The position numbers were made by a program, and so were the translations under genes. This document shows, piece by piece, positions 32,441-43,100 of a DNA stretch of 64,000 bases. Source of the DNA: Poa pratensis. Taxonomy: Eukaryota; Streptophyta; Magnoliopsida; Poales; Poaceae. How positions within the stretch are numbered: position 1 is the stretch's first letter; the number at the start of each line of letters is the position of its first letter. Location of the stretch: the NCBI GenBank assembly GCA_947311845.1, contig CAMZMU010000063.1, forward strand, positions 119,151,612-119,215,611, in the 5' to 3' direction. The notes under the pieces were generated by a model. It was not told the DNA's origin. It saw only the letters and a list, made by a program, of their open reading frames with translations, and made no database searches.

Positions 32441-33137
32441 AGCTATATAAAAGACAACAGAACCCCAATCCCAAACCCTAGCCCCTCCTCACTCCCCTAA
32501 CCCCCTATCTCGGCGGCGGCCCAAATCACCTCTCCCAGCTCCATCCACCCAGCCACCTCCATGACTCCTTCGACCTGCAGCAACCTCAGGTGATCTAGCG
32601 TGGAGAGCATAGATCCGGCCGTGGAGGGCTTGGGTCTAAGCTCCATGACTCCGGATCTGGCTGTTCGAACAGGATGTTTTTCTTCATCTTACTTCTTTTT
32701 CGGTGGTGATTTCTTTGGCCAGATCCGAAGCTCCAAGGCAACACGGACGACAAGGCTCCACCATGGTGGTCTAGAACATGGATGGATCTGAAGCATGGCG
32801 GCTGGTTGCTGGTAGGGAGGCAACGCCCATATTGGGGATTTTTTCTTGCGTTTCTCGTTTGTGAATGGAAGATCGGTCTTATCCGTGATGTTTTTTGAAG
32901 CCCCTTATTTTTCCTATTCTTTTCCTGAAATGGAACTGGAGATGTCGTTGCTTCTTTCTTTCCCTATCCTTTTTGTATTCTTTGCTGAAAGGGATCTGAA
33001 GAATTATTACGTGCTAGTTATAGTGTAAAGGTAAAAAAATATATAGAATGTCATGTATCTGTTCTTCAAAATGGAAATCCATTTTTGATTATTTCACACT
33101 TCAAATACCGATCCAAAAAATGGTACCCTGTGTTCGA
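32441..33137 (+). promoter_or_regulatory. Orphan promoter and 5'UTR-like stretch
   Basis: A TATATAAA box (32444-32451) is followed 20-40 bp later by CCAAACCCTAGCC, a telo-box type leader motif found in many housekeeping plant genes, then a pyrimidine/CCACC-rich leader to about 32,590 with a donor-like CAGGTGATC. No long coding frame follows. At 33,138 the palindrome begins. It looks like the 5' end of a gene whose body is missing or displaced. Confidence 0.4.
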
Positions 33138-33213
33138 TTTTTTTTAAATAATATTAATTTTAATAGTAATTTCGGGTATTAGTACGCGCGGAGCTGAAAT
33201 TTGAAAAATAGCG

Positions 33214-33430
33214 CGCTGTCGGCCCGGAGCGGGGCGAAAGCTGGCTTTCGGCCTGTGGAGAGCCGAAAGTAGGGTGTCGGCGAGCTACCCGACGAGAGCT
33301 GCATGCAGCACTTCACGCGCGACAGGCGGGGCCCGCGAGTTTCGGCCCGGAGCGACCCGAAAGCAGCTTTCGGCCAGGAGCGGGCCGAAAGTCTCTCCAC
33401 CGTCGGCAGGCGCATCTTTCTTCTCCCCTT
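33214..33430 (+). repeat. GC-rich terminal repeat, outer left copy
   Basis: About 200 bp full of TTTCGGCCCG / CGGGCCGAAAG words, with a GGTGTCGGCGAGCTAC block and a GAGAGCTGCATGCAGCAC block. The same sequence occurs in direct orientation at 36,440-36,617 and in inverted orientation at 36,656-36,850 and 39,900-40,085. Each 3.5-kb half is therefore bounded by it on both sides. Confidence 0.85.
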
Positions 33431-33681
33431 TCTTCTCTTCCTCCTTCCCCTTCCCTGGTTCCTCTTATTCCACAATGTGTCGCAGTTTTGTCTGCCAAAT
33501 TTGTTCCCGCCACCTTTTCCCGCACAATTTCTTCCCGCCACCGTTTCCCGCCCAATTAGTTCCCACTATCGTTCCAGCCACCGTTTACCGCCAAAAGGCG
33601 GCACCGTCTAATTTTTTCCCGCCACCGGTAGTTCTATAAAACCCAGTCGAAAGTAGGCATGGTACTCACTTGAGCGCAAGC

Positions 33682-34214
33682 ATGGTGTGTATTGATCCTT
33701 GCGAGAAGTGTGTGTCCGGGTTTCACATTTCTGCATCCGAGCATCTCGCCAGGCTTTCGAGCAATTTGAAGGTAGATGGTAGGGTAGTTCCACTTGAAGA
33801 AATTTTGCACACTGAGAGTCATCTCGCTTTGCTCGGGGCGAAGCTATGCCGCGATGGGTTTCCGTATAGGACCCGCACCAAATTCGTGCAGAAATGCTCA
33901 GGCTTGCAGATAAGTTTGACAGGAAAGTTACGAATAGTCCGTTCTACCGCACTGAAGCTGACCGTGCTTTGTACGGTCGTTCCTGTCTCTGGGTAGTTGA
34001 CAGCGATGATGCCGATGATTTCATGCCGTCGTCAAAGGAAAGGAGGGTTGAAGCACTGAGCAAGGGCAAGGAGAAGAAGGCTGAAGCATCGAGCAAGGGT
34101 AATGGCAAGAAGGCTGAAGCTTCGTCCAAGGGCAAAGGCAAGAAGGCAGAATCTTCGTCAAAGGGCAAGGGTGGCAACACGGCGGATGGTGCAGGCTGCA
34201 TCGATGGGAGATAG
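33682..34214 (+). pseudogene. Lysine-rich companion ORF, left arm (frameshifted)
   Basis: Mirror of the intact ORF at 39,091-39,624. It reads MVCIDPCEKCVSGFHISASE and VPLEEILHTESHLALLGAKL to FPYRT. One base is then missing near 33,872, compared with the right arm, so the frame shifts and stops. The downstream part (SKGNGKKAEASSKGKGKK repeats to the end at 34,214) is still open in the other frame. It converges on the PMD gene of the same arm. Confidence 0.7.
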
Positions 34215-34518
34215 GTAGAGTGTTTGTTTTACTTGTGTTGTATCGTAATTTGAAGTTGTAACTTAATTTGTTCTATCCAGTATTTAGAACTAGTGAAGTT
34301 GTAACGTAGATCTCTAGTTGTATGGTAAATTAATAAATCGATTCAATGTGGGATGTTTCGTATCAATTATAATATGTCTCGTACATAGATAATAATATGT
34401 CTCGTACATAGATAATAATATGTCTCGTACAGACGAACATAAATATGAATATGTCTCACATAGAACTAGATATACGGATATGTCTCATACACCTAAGTAC
34501 GAGTATGTCCCAAATATA

Positions 34519-36406
34519 TCACTGACCCCTGCGTGGCCGAGCCTGACGAGGAGGGGGCTGGACGGGCGTTGACCTGCCGTACCTGTGAGCTACCCTCAAT
34601 TGACGAGGCACTGTCAAGTCCACGTCATCCTGTCGCGGCTGCGTCCCACTACCTTGCAGCGGCGACTCCTCGTCCTCGTCCTGCGTAGGCTGTGTGACGG
34701 GCGGTGGCGTACAGTACATCAGATTCTCCTGGTCAAATCGTGGAGAGTTGTATGCCGAACCAGCTCCACCTGCAGATGATAGTATGTTAGTATGTGATGT
34801 TGGTGAACATGAGTAATATGTGGGAATAAATAAAACATACTAACCGAGATCGAGCATTGGCTGAGGCATAGGCGGTGCAACCCCGCTCCAAATCATCTCT
34901 GCATAAGACGGTTGACCGTACATACTAGGGTGTTGCCCGAAACCTTGATCACGTGGCATGCCCCACTGATGCATACCAGGCAGCTGCATCATCATATGAG
35001 GGGGCATGACCCACGACGAAGTACCCGGCTGGGAAGGAACTGGCTGAGAAGGACCCGGCTCGAAATGCTCCGGCTGGTGAGATGATGAACCGACCTCGAA
35101 CGTAGGTCGTGTGCTCCTAGGCTGAGGAGGTGTAAAACAAGGTCTCGGGTCGTGTCGATGTGTGTAGTGTGCGGAAGGTGATACCTGTGCATCCGGAGTG
35201 GGTGTAGAGTGGCGCGGAGGACGCGGAGCTGGCTGGCGTGGCACAACATCGGCAACACCGGAACAGGTAAGCACACTGTACACACGTCGTAGCTTCTCCT
35301 CTAGTCGTCTGAACCATGGCCTGCACTCAGGTGGCGGGTTGTACCTACTCACATCACGCTGAATCTCTGCTATCTGCTCAGCCTGTTTAGTAAGGGAAAA
35401 ATGTTAGAAATTTGTATGAAGGCATAGATTATGCAATGGAGGCACATAAATTTAGTACGTACCGCAGAGTACCGCGGCCCCCCAATACCGTGTAGTGGGT
35501 ACATGTCGATCACACTAGCTGGCTGCATCTAATCAGGCTGTAGCGTCGGAAGTAACCGTGTGCGAGTGGATTGTCTGTATGTCTGGAGGTAGTGATCAAA
35601 ATCAGCAGGCACAAACGCCTCATTGTCCAGCCATAGATTTTCAATCGCGGTCGCAGTCGCCCATTCTACCATGTACGGTTGGAGCTTCTGTAGCCAAGTT
35701 GCAAGTGTTCTGTCACCTTGACGACTTAACCTGTACCATATATACGTGTAGAGCAATTAAAAACAACTGGATGCATACACAAAATAGAAAAAATAGTTTC
35801 ATCTAGAAGAGTTACCTGTGCACGTGGGAAGGGAGCTGAGGTCGAGTAGGAGGCACCGGCAACTGCCGTCCTCCAAACTGTCTCATGATCCGATGTTGTG
35901 CATCTGCTCCACCGAGACGTCGAACACAATACGAGCTGTAGTCAACCAGTACCTCCGATCTCTCGTGCACAGGTCAGAAAGCCCGCCGAGGAATCTACTC
36001 TGCCTTGCGACATCCCCGTATGGCTCCCCACTCAGTGAATGATCTATAACAATTCCTGACTTGGACTCCCCTGAATCTTCTCTGTACATAAACAAACTAG
36101 TTAGTTGACCGTACAATAACAAAGTAAGTCGAGCGAAAACAACTAAATGATGTAAATGTTTACCTCTCGCTGTGCCCATGTGCTGCCAAACGTAGGCGCT
36201 TCGGCTAGGTTATGCTCCATGAGTGTGTAGTCCCAGGGGATGTGCGCATTCACGTCAGGTCTACCAACAGGGAACCTCTCCCAAGACCAAAGGTGCAGAA
36301 AAAGTGGACATCCAAGTAGTGAAGATGTCCTCTCGCTCTTCACGCACGCATTGCACATCGCTCTGTAAGTAGCGGCTAAGAGTGCAGACCCGAAACTCCG
36401 GGGCAC
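34519..36406 (-). pseudogene. Plant mobile domain (PMD) gene, left arm, 5'-truncated
   Basis: Exons on the minus strand: 36164-36406 (continuing from the GC-rich repeat without an ATG; first Met at 36358), 35816-36081, 35463-35730, 34845-35382 and 34519-34769, all with GT/AG borders. The PMD signature reads GCPLFLHLWSWERFPVGRP, then CTRDRRYWLTTARIVFDVSV and RLEEKLRRVYSVL. A proline/glutamine-rich tail and a basic end RQARPRRGQ follow. PMD proteins include the Arabidopsis MAIN/MAIL group and many copies carried by MULE and gypsy elements. The usual N-terminal half of the domain is missing. Compared with the right arm, exon 2 has lost 32 bp and 1 bp further on, scrambling part of it. The splice acceptor before exon 3 is intact here. 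Confidence 0.82.
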
Positions 36407-36439
36407 AATGTCCTCCTCCCTCTGCGCCGTCGGTCCCGA

Positions 36440-36850
36440 GCGGGCCGAAACTCAACTTTCGGTTCTGGCCGAGCCGAAAGTGGGGTGTCGGCGAGCTACG
36501 CGACGAGAGCTGCATGCAGCACTGCACGCGCGGCAGGCGGGGCCCGCGAGTTTCGGCCCGGAGCGACCCGAAAGCAGCTTTCGGCCAGGAGCGGGCCGAA
36601 AGTCCCTCCACCTTCGGCAGACGCATCTTTCTTCTCCCCTTTCTTCTCCGACAGCTGAAGGTGGAGGGACTTTCGGCCCGCTCCTGGCCGAAAGCTGCTT
36701 TCGGGTCGCTCCGGGCCGAAACTCGCGGGCCCCGCCTGCCGCGCGTGCAGTGCTGCATGCAGCTCTCGTCGCGTAGCTCGCCGACACCCCACTTTCGGCT
36801 CGGCCAGAACCGAAAGTTGAGTTTCGGCCCGCTCGGGACCGACGGCGCAG
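36440..36850. repeat. Central head-to-head GC-rich repeats of the palindrome
   Basis: Two copies of the GC-rich repeat meet head-to-head here. Their centre is a short CATCTTTCTTCTCCCC-containing spacer at 36,618-36,655. Because the centre is symmetrical, nearly identical 209-codon frames exist on both strands (36,261-36,890 and 36,382-37,011). They begin with GTG and are artefacts of symmetry, not genes. Confidence 0.85.
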
Positions 36851-38786
36851 AGGGAGGAGGACATTGTGCCCCGGAGTTTCGGGTCTGCACTCTTAGCCGC
36901 TACTTACAGAGCGATGTGCAACGCGTGCATGAAGAGCGAGAGGACATCTTCACTACTTGGATGTCCACTTTTTCTGCACCTTTGGTCTTGGGAGAGGTTC
37001 CCTGTTGGTAGACCTGACGTGAATGCGCACATCCCCTGGGACTACACACTCATGGAGCATAACCTAGCCGAAGCGCCTATGTTTGGCAGCACATGGGCAC
37101 AGCGAGAGGTAAACATTTACATCATTTAGTTGTTTTCGCTCGACTTACTTTGTTATTGTACGGTCAACTAACTAGTTTATTTATGTACAGAGAAGATTCA
37201 GGGGAGTCCAAGTCAGGAATTGTTATAGAGCATTCACTGAGTGGTTCGATGCGCTTCAGGACCACCAGGTTATATGGGAGCCATACGGGGATGTCGCAAG
37301 GCAGAGTAGATTCCCCGGCGGGCTTTCTGACCTGTGCACGAGAGATCGGAGGTACTGGTTGACTACAGCTCGTATTGTGTTCGACGTCTCGGTGGAGCAG
37401 ATGGCAGAACATCGGATCATGAGACAGTTTGGAGGACGGCAGTTGCCGGTGCCTCCTACTCGACCTCTGCTCCCTTCCCACGTGCACAGGTAACTCTTCT
37501 AGATGAAACTATTTTTTCTATTTTGTGTATGCATCCAGTTGTTTTTAATTGCTCTACACGTATATATGGTACAAGTTAAGTCGTCAAGGTGACAGAACAC
37601 TTGCAACTTGGCTACAGAAGCTCCAACCGTACATGGTAGAATGGGCGACTGCGACCGCGATTGAAAATCTATGGCTGGACAATGAGGCGTTTGTGCCTGC
37701 TGATTTTGATCACTACCTCCAGACATACAGACAATCCACTCGCACACGGTTACTTCCGACGCTACAGCCTGATCAGATGCAGCCAGCTAGTGTGATCGAC
37801 ATGTACCCACTACACGGTATTGGGGGGCCGCGGTACTCTGCGGTACGTACTAAATTTATGTGCCTCCATTGCATAATCTATGCCTTCATACAAATTTCTA
37901 ACATATTTCCCTTACTAAACAGGCTGAGCAGATAGCAGAGATTCAGCGTGATGTGAGTAGTTACAACCCGCCACCTGAGTGCAGGCCATGGTTCAGACGA
38001 CTAGAGGAGAAGCTACGACGTGTGTACAGTGTGCTTACCTGTTCCGGTGTTGCCGATGTTGTGCCACGCCAGCCAGCTCTGCGTCCTCCGCGCCACTCTA
38101 CACCCACTCCGGATGCACAGGTATCACCTTCCGCACACTACACACATCGACACGACCCGAGACCTCGTTTTACACCTCCTCAGCCTAGGAGCACACGACC
38201 TACGTTCGAGGTCGGTTCATCATCTCACCAGCCGGAGCATTTCGAGCCGGGTCCTTCTCAGCCAGTTCCTTCCCAGCCGGGTACTTCGTCGTGGGTCATG
38301 CCCCCTCATATGATGATGCAGCAGCCTGGTATGCATGAGTGGGGCATGCCACGTGATCAAGGTTTCGGGCAACACCCTAGTATGTACGGTCAACCGTCTT
38401 ATGCAGAGATGATTTGGAGCGGGGTTGCACCGCCTATGCCTCAGCCAATGCTCGATCTCGGTTAGTATGTTTTATTTATTCCCACATATTACTCTTGTTC
38501 ACCAACATCACATACTAACATACTATCATCTGCAGGTGGAGCTGGTTCGGCATACAACTCTCCACGATTTGACCAGGAGAATCCGATGTACTGTACGCCA
38601 CCGCCCGTCACACAGCCTACGCAGGACGAGGACGAGGAGTCGCCGCTGCAAGGTAGTGGGACGCAGCCGCGACAGGATGACGTGGACTTGACAGTGCCTC
38701 GTCAATTGAGGGTAGCTCACAGGTACGGCAGGTCAACGCCCGTCCAGCCCCCTCCTCGTCAGGCTCGGCCACGCAGGGGTCAGTGA
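36821..38786 (+). pseudogene. Plant mobile domain (PMD) gene, right arm, 5'-truncated
   Basis: Exons 36821-37108 (open from a stop inside the GC-rich repeat; first Met at 36914), 37191-37489, 37575-37842, 37923-38460 and 38536-38786. Exon 1 gives FGSALLAATYRAMCNACMKS and GCPLFLHLWSWERFPVGRP. Exon 2 gives NCYRAFTEWFDALQDHQVIW and RIMRQFGGRQLPVP. Exon 3 gives TLATWLQKLQPYMVEWATAT. The last exons are proline/glutamine-rich. Exon 2 is complete here, unlike the left arm. The acceptor before exon 3 reads GTACAAG instead of GTACAGG, so normal splicing to exon 3 is probably lost. The missing N-terminus and its replacement by the GC-rich repeat suggest a captured gene fragment. Confidence 0.82.
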
Positions 38787-39090
38787 TATATTTGGGACAT
38801 ACTCGTACTTAGGTGTATGAGACATATCCGTATATCTATTTCTATGTGAGACATATTCATATTTATGTTCGTCTGTACGAGACATATTATTATCTATGTA
38901 CGAGACATATTATTATCTATGTACGAGACATATTATAATTGATACGAAACATCCCACATTGAATCGATTTATTAATTTACCATACAACTAGAGATCTACG
39001 TTACAACTTCACTAGTTCTAAATACTGGATAGAACAAATTAAGTTACATCTTCAAATTACGATACAACACAAGTAAAACAAACACTCTAC

Positions 39091-39624
39091 CTATCTCCCA
39101 TCGATGCAGCCTGCACCATCCGCCGTGTTGCCACCCTTGCCCTTTGACGAAGATTCTGCCTTCTTGCCTTTGCCCTTGTACGAAGCTTCAGCCTTCTTGC
39201 CATTACCCTTGCTCGATGCTTCAGCCTTCTTCTCCTTGCCCTTGCTCAGTGCTTCAATCCTCCTTTCCTTTGACGACGGCATGAAATCGTCGTCATCATC
39301 GCTGTCAACTACCCAGAGACAGGAACGACCGTACAAAGCACGGTCAGCTTCAGTGCGGTAGAACGGACTATTCGTAACTTTCCTGTCAAACTTTTCTGCA
39401 AGCCTGAGCATTTCTGCACGAATTTGGTGCGGGGTCCTATACGGAAACCCATCGCGGCATAGCTTCGCCCCGAGCAAAGCGAGATGACTCTCAGTGTGCA
39501 AAATTTCTTCAAGTGGAACTACCCTACCATCTACCTTCAAATTGCTCGAAAGCCTGGCGAGATACTCGGATGCGGAAATGTGAAACCCGGACACACACTT
39601 CTCGCAAGGACCAATACACACCAT
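39091..39624 (-). CDS. Lysine-rich companion ORF, right arm (intact, 177 aa)
   Basis: The first ATG is at 39624 and gives MVCIGPCEKCVSGFHISASE. An upstream in-frame extension has no ATG. The rest has a leucine-containing middle (LEEILHTESHLALLGAKLC), RAEMLRLAEKFDRKV, an acidic patch VVDSDDDDDFMPS, and then four repeats of the type SKGKGKKAEAS to the end. The N-terminal CxxC could bind metal, but one motif is not enough to say so. It runs convergent to the PMD gene, 0.3 kb apart. I do not recognise the family. It may be an element-encoded protein that travels with the PMD fragment. Confidence 0.5.
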   Translation of the reverse strand: MVCIGPCEKCVSGFHISASEYLARLSSNLKVDGRVVPLEEILHTESHLALLGAKLCRDGFPYRTPHQIRAEMLRLAEKFDRKVTNSPFYRTEADRALYGRSCLWVVDSDDDDDFMPSSKERRIEALSKGKEKKAEASSKGNGKKAEASYKGKGKKAESSSKGKGGNTADGAGCIDGR

Positions 39625-40168
39625 GCTTGCGCTCAAGTGAGTACCATGCCTACTTTCGACTGGGTTTTATAGAACTACCGGTGGCGGGAAAAATTAGACG
39701 GTGCCGCCTTTTGGCGGTAAACGGTGGCTGGAACGATAGCGGGAAGTAATTGTGCGGGAAACGGTGGCGGGAAGAAATTGTGCGGGAAAAGGTGGCGGGA
39801 ACAAATTTGGCGGACAAAACTGCGACACATTGTGGCATAAGAGGAACCAGGGAAGGGGAAGGAGGAAGAGAAGAAAGGGGAGAAGAAAGATGCGCCTGCC
39901 GACGGTGGAGAGACTTTCGGCCCGCTCCTGGCCGAAAGCTGCTTTCGGGTCGCTCCGGGCCGAAACTCGCGGGCCCCGCCTGTCGCGCGTGCAGTGCTGC
40001 ATGCAGCTCTCGTCGGGTAGCTCGCCGACACCCTACTTTCGGCTCTCCACAGGCCGAAAGCCAGCTTTCGCCCCGCTCCGGGCCGACAGCGCGCTATTTT
40101 TCAAATTTCAGCTCCGCGCGTACTAATACCCGAAATTACTATTAAAATTAATATTATTTAAAAAAAAA

Positions 40169-43100
40169 CTCATTTGATCTGTATTGATGTCTTTACTTCA
40201 ATTCTAAATGACTGTCATTTATTGTGAAGAAATCTTCTCTTATTTTTCTACAAATTCGAAATCTTCTTGTGATATAATTTGGATTATTTTTTCAGTACGT
40301 AGAAGGCATTTGAGCAATACGAACTGAAACATTTTGGCAGCCCAAATATATGAGAACATTTCAGCATAAATAGGACATACTCCCCCGTTTATGCTCAAAC
40401 CACAAACACATCGAGAGAACAGAGTTCGTACAAGGACGTGAAAAATGACCCAGCTTGTGAATCTTCAATGGAACATATTAGTAAAACCTATACAAACTTT
40501 TGATCAAACAAAAGTATCCCGACAATCACCAACAAATATGCGGTTAGAGTTTTTTTGTTATCCTAAATTGACGAAATAGTTGGTATGGAACTACTAAGCT
40601 ATGTCTACACTTGTCGTCTAATTTTACAAGTGAATCATCTAAAAACCTCGTTAGAACTAAATGATTTTCCAGCCAATCATCTAATAAATTGAAACTTCAC
40701 CGGATCAGCAATACCTCACTAGAACTAAATGATTTTCTAGTCAATAATCTAAGGAAATCATACATTTTCTTGGACCCTGAAATAACCACACAACTAACAT
40801 ACCATACAAGATCATATCAAAATTCATAGTGCTTGAAAAGAAAAGATTCATACACAGGATCTGAATGACCCATAAAAGATTGGATATTTGATGATTCAGT
40901 GCATACAAATGCTATATATAGGTGTTTCCTTTTTGTAGAAAAAAGATCATATATTAAGGAAATTAATATAAATTTGTGAAGATAACAAAATTATAATACC
41001 TTTCCTCGTGCTTTTTTTGCTCTTGCTCGTATCGAGCGGTTCATATATTTGTAAAACAATTTTGAGACTAAAAAGAAACTTGAGTGAAACCACCGTCATA
41101 ATTATAACTTCACTAAATTCCTAGTTAAACTCCGGTGATTACGTAGATGACACGAGGAAGGTGAACCATCTTCGTGGGGAACCGCCGGTGATTACGGGAG
41201 GAGTTTTTTTTCCGCTGCGCAATGGGGTGTGACGAAGAGGTGGGCAGAATGTGGAATGAATGGTTCCTTTTAGATAGGAGAGATATAATTTGGATTATAT
41301 TATTCTTCGGTAAGAAAATTGTTTTTTCTTAAGCTCATTTTTTAGATGTTGCATGGATAATTCAAGTTTCCAATTTGAGCAGAAGATGCGAGCTGGATCT
41401 AGATTCATTTGCGTCTCATGAAACATAGAGCATAATCAAAACAACCTAGGTGAGAAAACATAAGAGCATATGTGGATTAAGTGAATCAGTTAATATTTAC
41501 ATGTGAGTATGCGATGATTTACTTCTGGAATTTTTTTCACGATCCATTCATGATTCTTATTAGATTTACATTTGGTTCAATATTGGATATTTGCCGTAGT
41601 GAATGATTCATTGTTGTAACTGTGTCCTACTACTAGCCTCATATCTATTTCATCTTTCAGATTTCTGTCTTTTGCTACTTGCTCAGATGTGGAATTCAAA
41701 TACATGCTTTGGTCTGATCGCCATCTCACCCGAGCCAATTTCGCCCTTCCAATATTTTTGTAGCCAAGTCACATGTCCAGTAATTTCTCTACCAGATATG
41801 TGACACGGCTACAGGTACCACACCTCAAAATTGTGTCTACCTCATATTCAACTCTCAAAGGGATGGTTTATCAAGGGGAAGAAGGATTACGCTAGAAAGT
41901 TCTCTCCAGTGGAGTATACTACATAGGTCGTAACCATGCTCTCCTACTCCCAATGATTTTGTTCGTGAATTTATTCCAGACTGTGGTCGATTTACCCAAG
42001 GAAAATAGATGTGCATCTATTATATGAACTGAAAATCATGCAACATACATGTATAAAATCATGCCACATTGTCGAATTGAGTTGGAATGGAAGTACCGAG
42101 GTACGACTTAAGACTACTCATATCCTCGTGCTTTTCTTTCTTGGTTGCTCATACCGAGCAGTGCATATACTTTGTAAAACAACTAGGTAACCAGTAATAA
42201 ACTTGAGTGAAACCACCTTTAAGTCAGTATAATTTCGCTTGGTTGTCCGATGGTTGTGTTTGGTCTACGAAAAGCAAGGGCTTTTGTATGTTCTCTTCCA
42301 AGTTCTTCGATTTTGATGGAAAATAAATAAACTTCGATCAACAACAATAATTACAAGTTTACATATTTCTCTATAAATTTAACTAAGTCTCCAACACAGT
42401 TATATTGGCTTCGCTCAAGTTAGTGCTCCGTATATTGTGTCCCTCTGGCTCCACATAAGAGCTGCACCTATTCATACGAGAATATAGCACATGAATAGGT
42501 CGCTGGACTAATTCCAAACTCGGTTTATCCAGACCAACTCATTTCGACATTTTTAATGTCCAAAAAATTAGAATAAATCGTTTGGTTTCTGGAAACGTAA
42601 AACCACTTGGCATAATAGCAACCAAAGAAACTACTACTTAACTCGTAAGTGCAGAACAACTACTATTGAATTCTTTCTCTTGTGTACACAAACTTGTGTG
42701 AGGAAACCTTTTTTGTCAAATCATAGATTCAACAAAGTTTTCACCCATTACCGTACGGTCGGAGAAGATCTCCTCATCAAAATATTTACAGAGATTGAAC
42801 CATGTTTTCGTTCTATTAGGTTCTTACATATTTCAAACATCTTTAGATCAGCTCCATACAATTTCCATTCAGTACATGAGTTTTAATGATGTTTCATACT
42901 AGAAACTGCACCTAAACACTGAATTAAGGAAATATAAAGAATGAAAAATAATGAAGACAGAAAAAAGTCTCAAGAATGAAAATGAGAAAAACTAATTTGT
43001 CATCATATTTCATATATAAAGCAGAAACAATTGTGTTCATGGTATATGAAGATTCCCCTAAAAATTGGTATATGAATATGACTTGATAAACTCATTTCTA

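Larger units (their letters stand above)
33138..40168. repeat. 7.03-kb near-perfect palindrome (inverted duplication)
   Basis: The left arm is 33138 to about 36617 and the right arm about 36656 to 40168, with a spacer of about 40 bp. The outer ends are an 8-9 base T (or A) run next to AAATAATATTAATTTTAAT. Arms agree at roughly 98% by eye, with a few indels: 33 bp net in one exon and single bases elsewhere. No convincing target duplication flanks it. Each arm holds a 5'-truncated PMD gene reading outward from the centre and a convergent small ORF. Confidence 0.93.

Noticed and set aside
36261..37011. Two 209-codon frames, one on each strand, with nearly the same protein
   Set aside because: They are mirror images forced by the palindrome centre, start with GTG, and their sequence is the GC-rich repeat plus the start of the PMD exon in a wrong frame.
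33120..40190. Target-site duplication around the palindrome
   Set aside because: Flanks (TGTTCGAT and CATTTGAT near the ends) match at only 5 of 8 bases, and the T/A runs at the ends blur the boundary. Not accepted.
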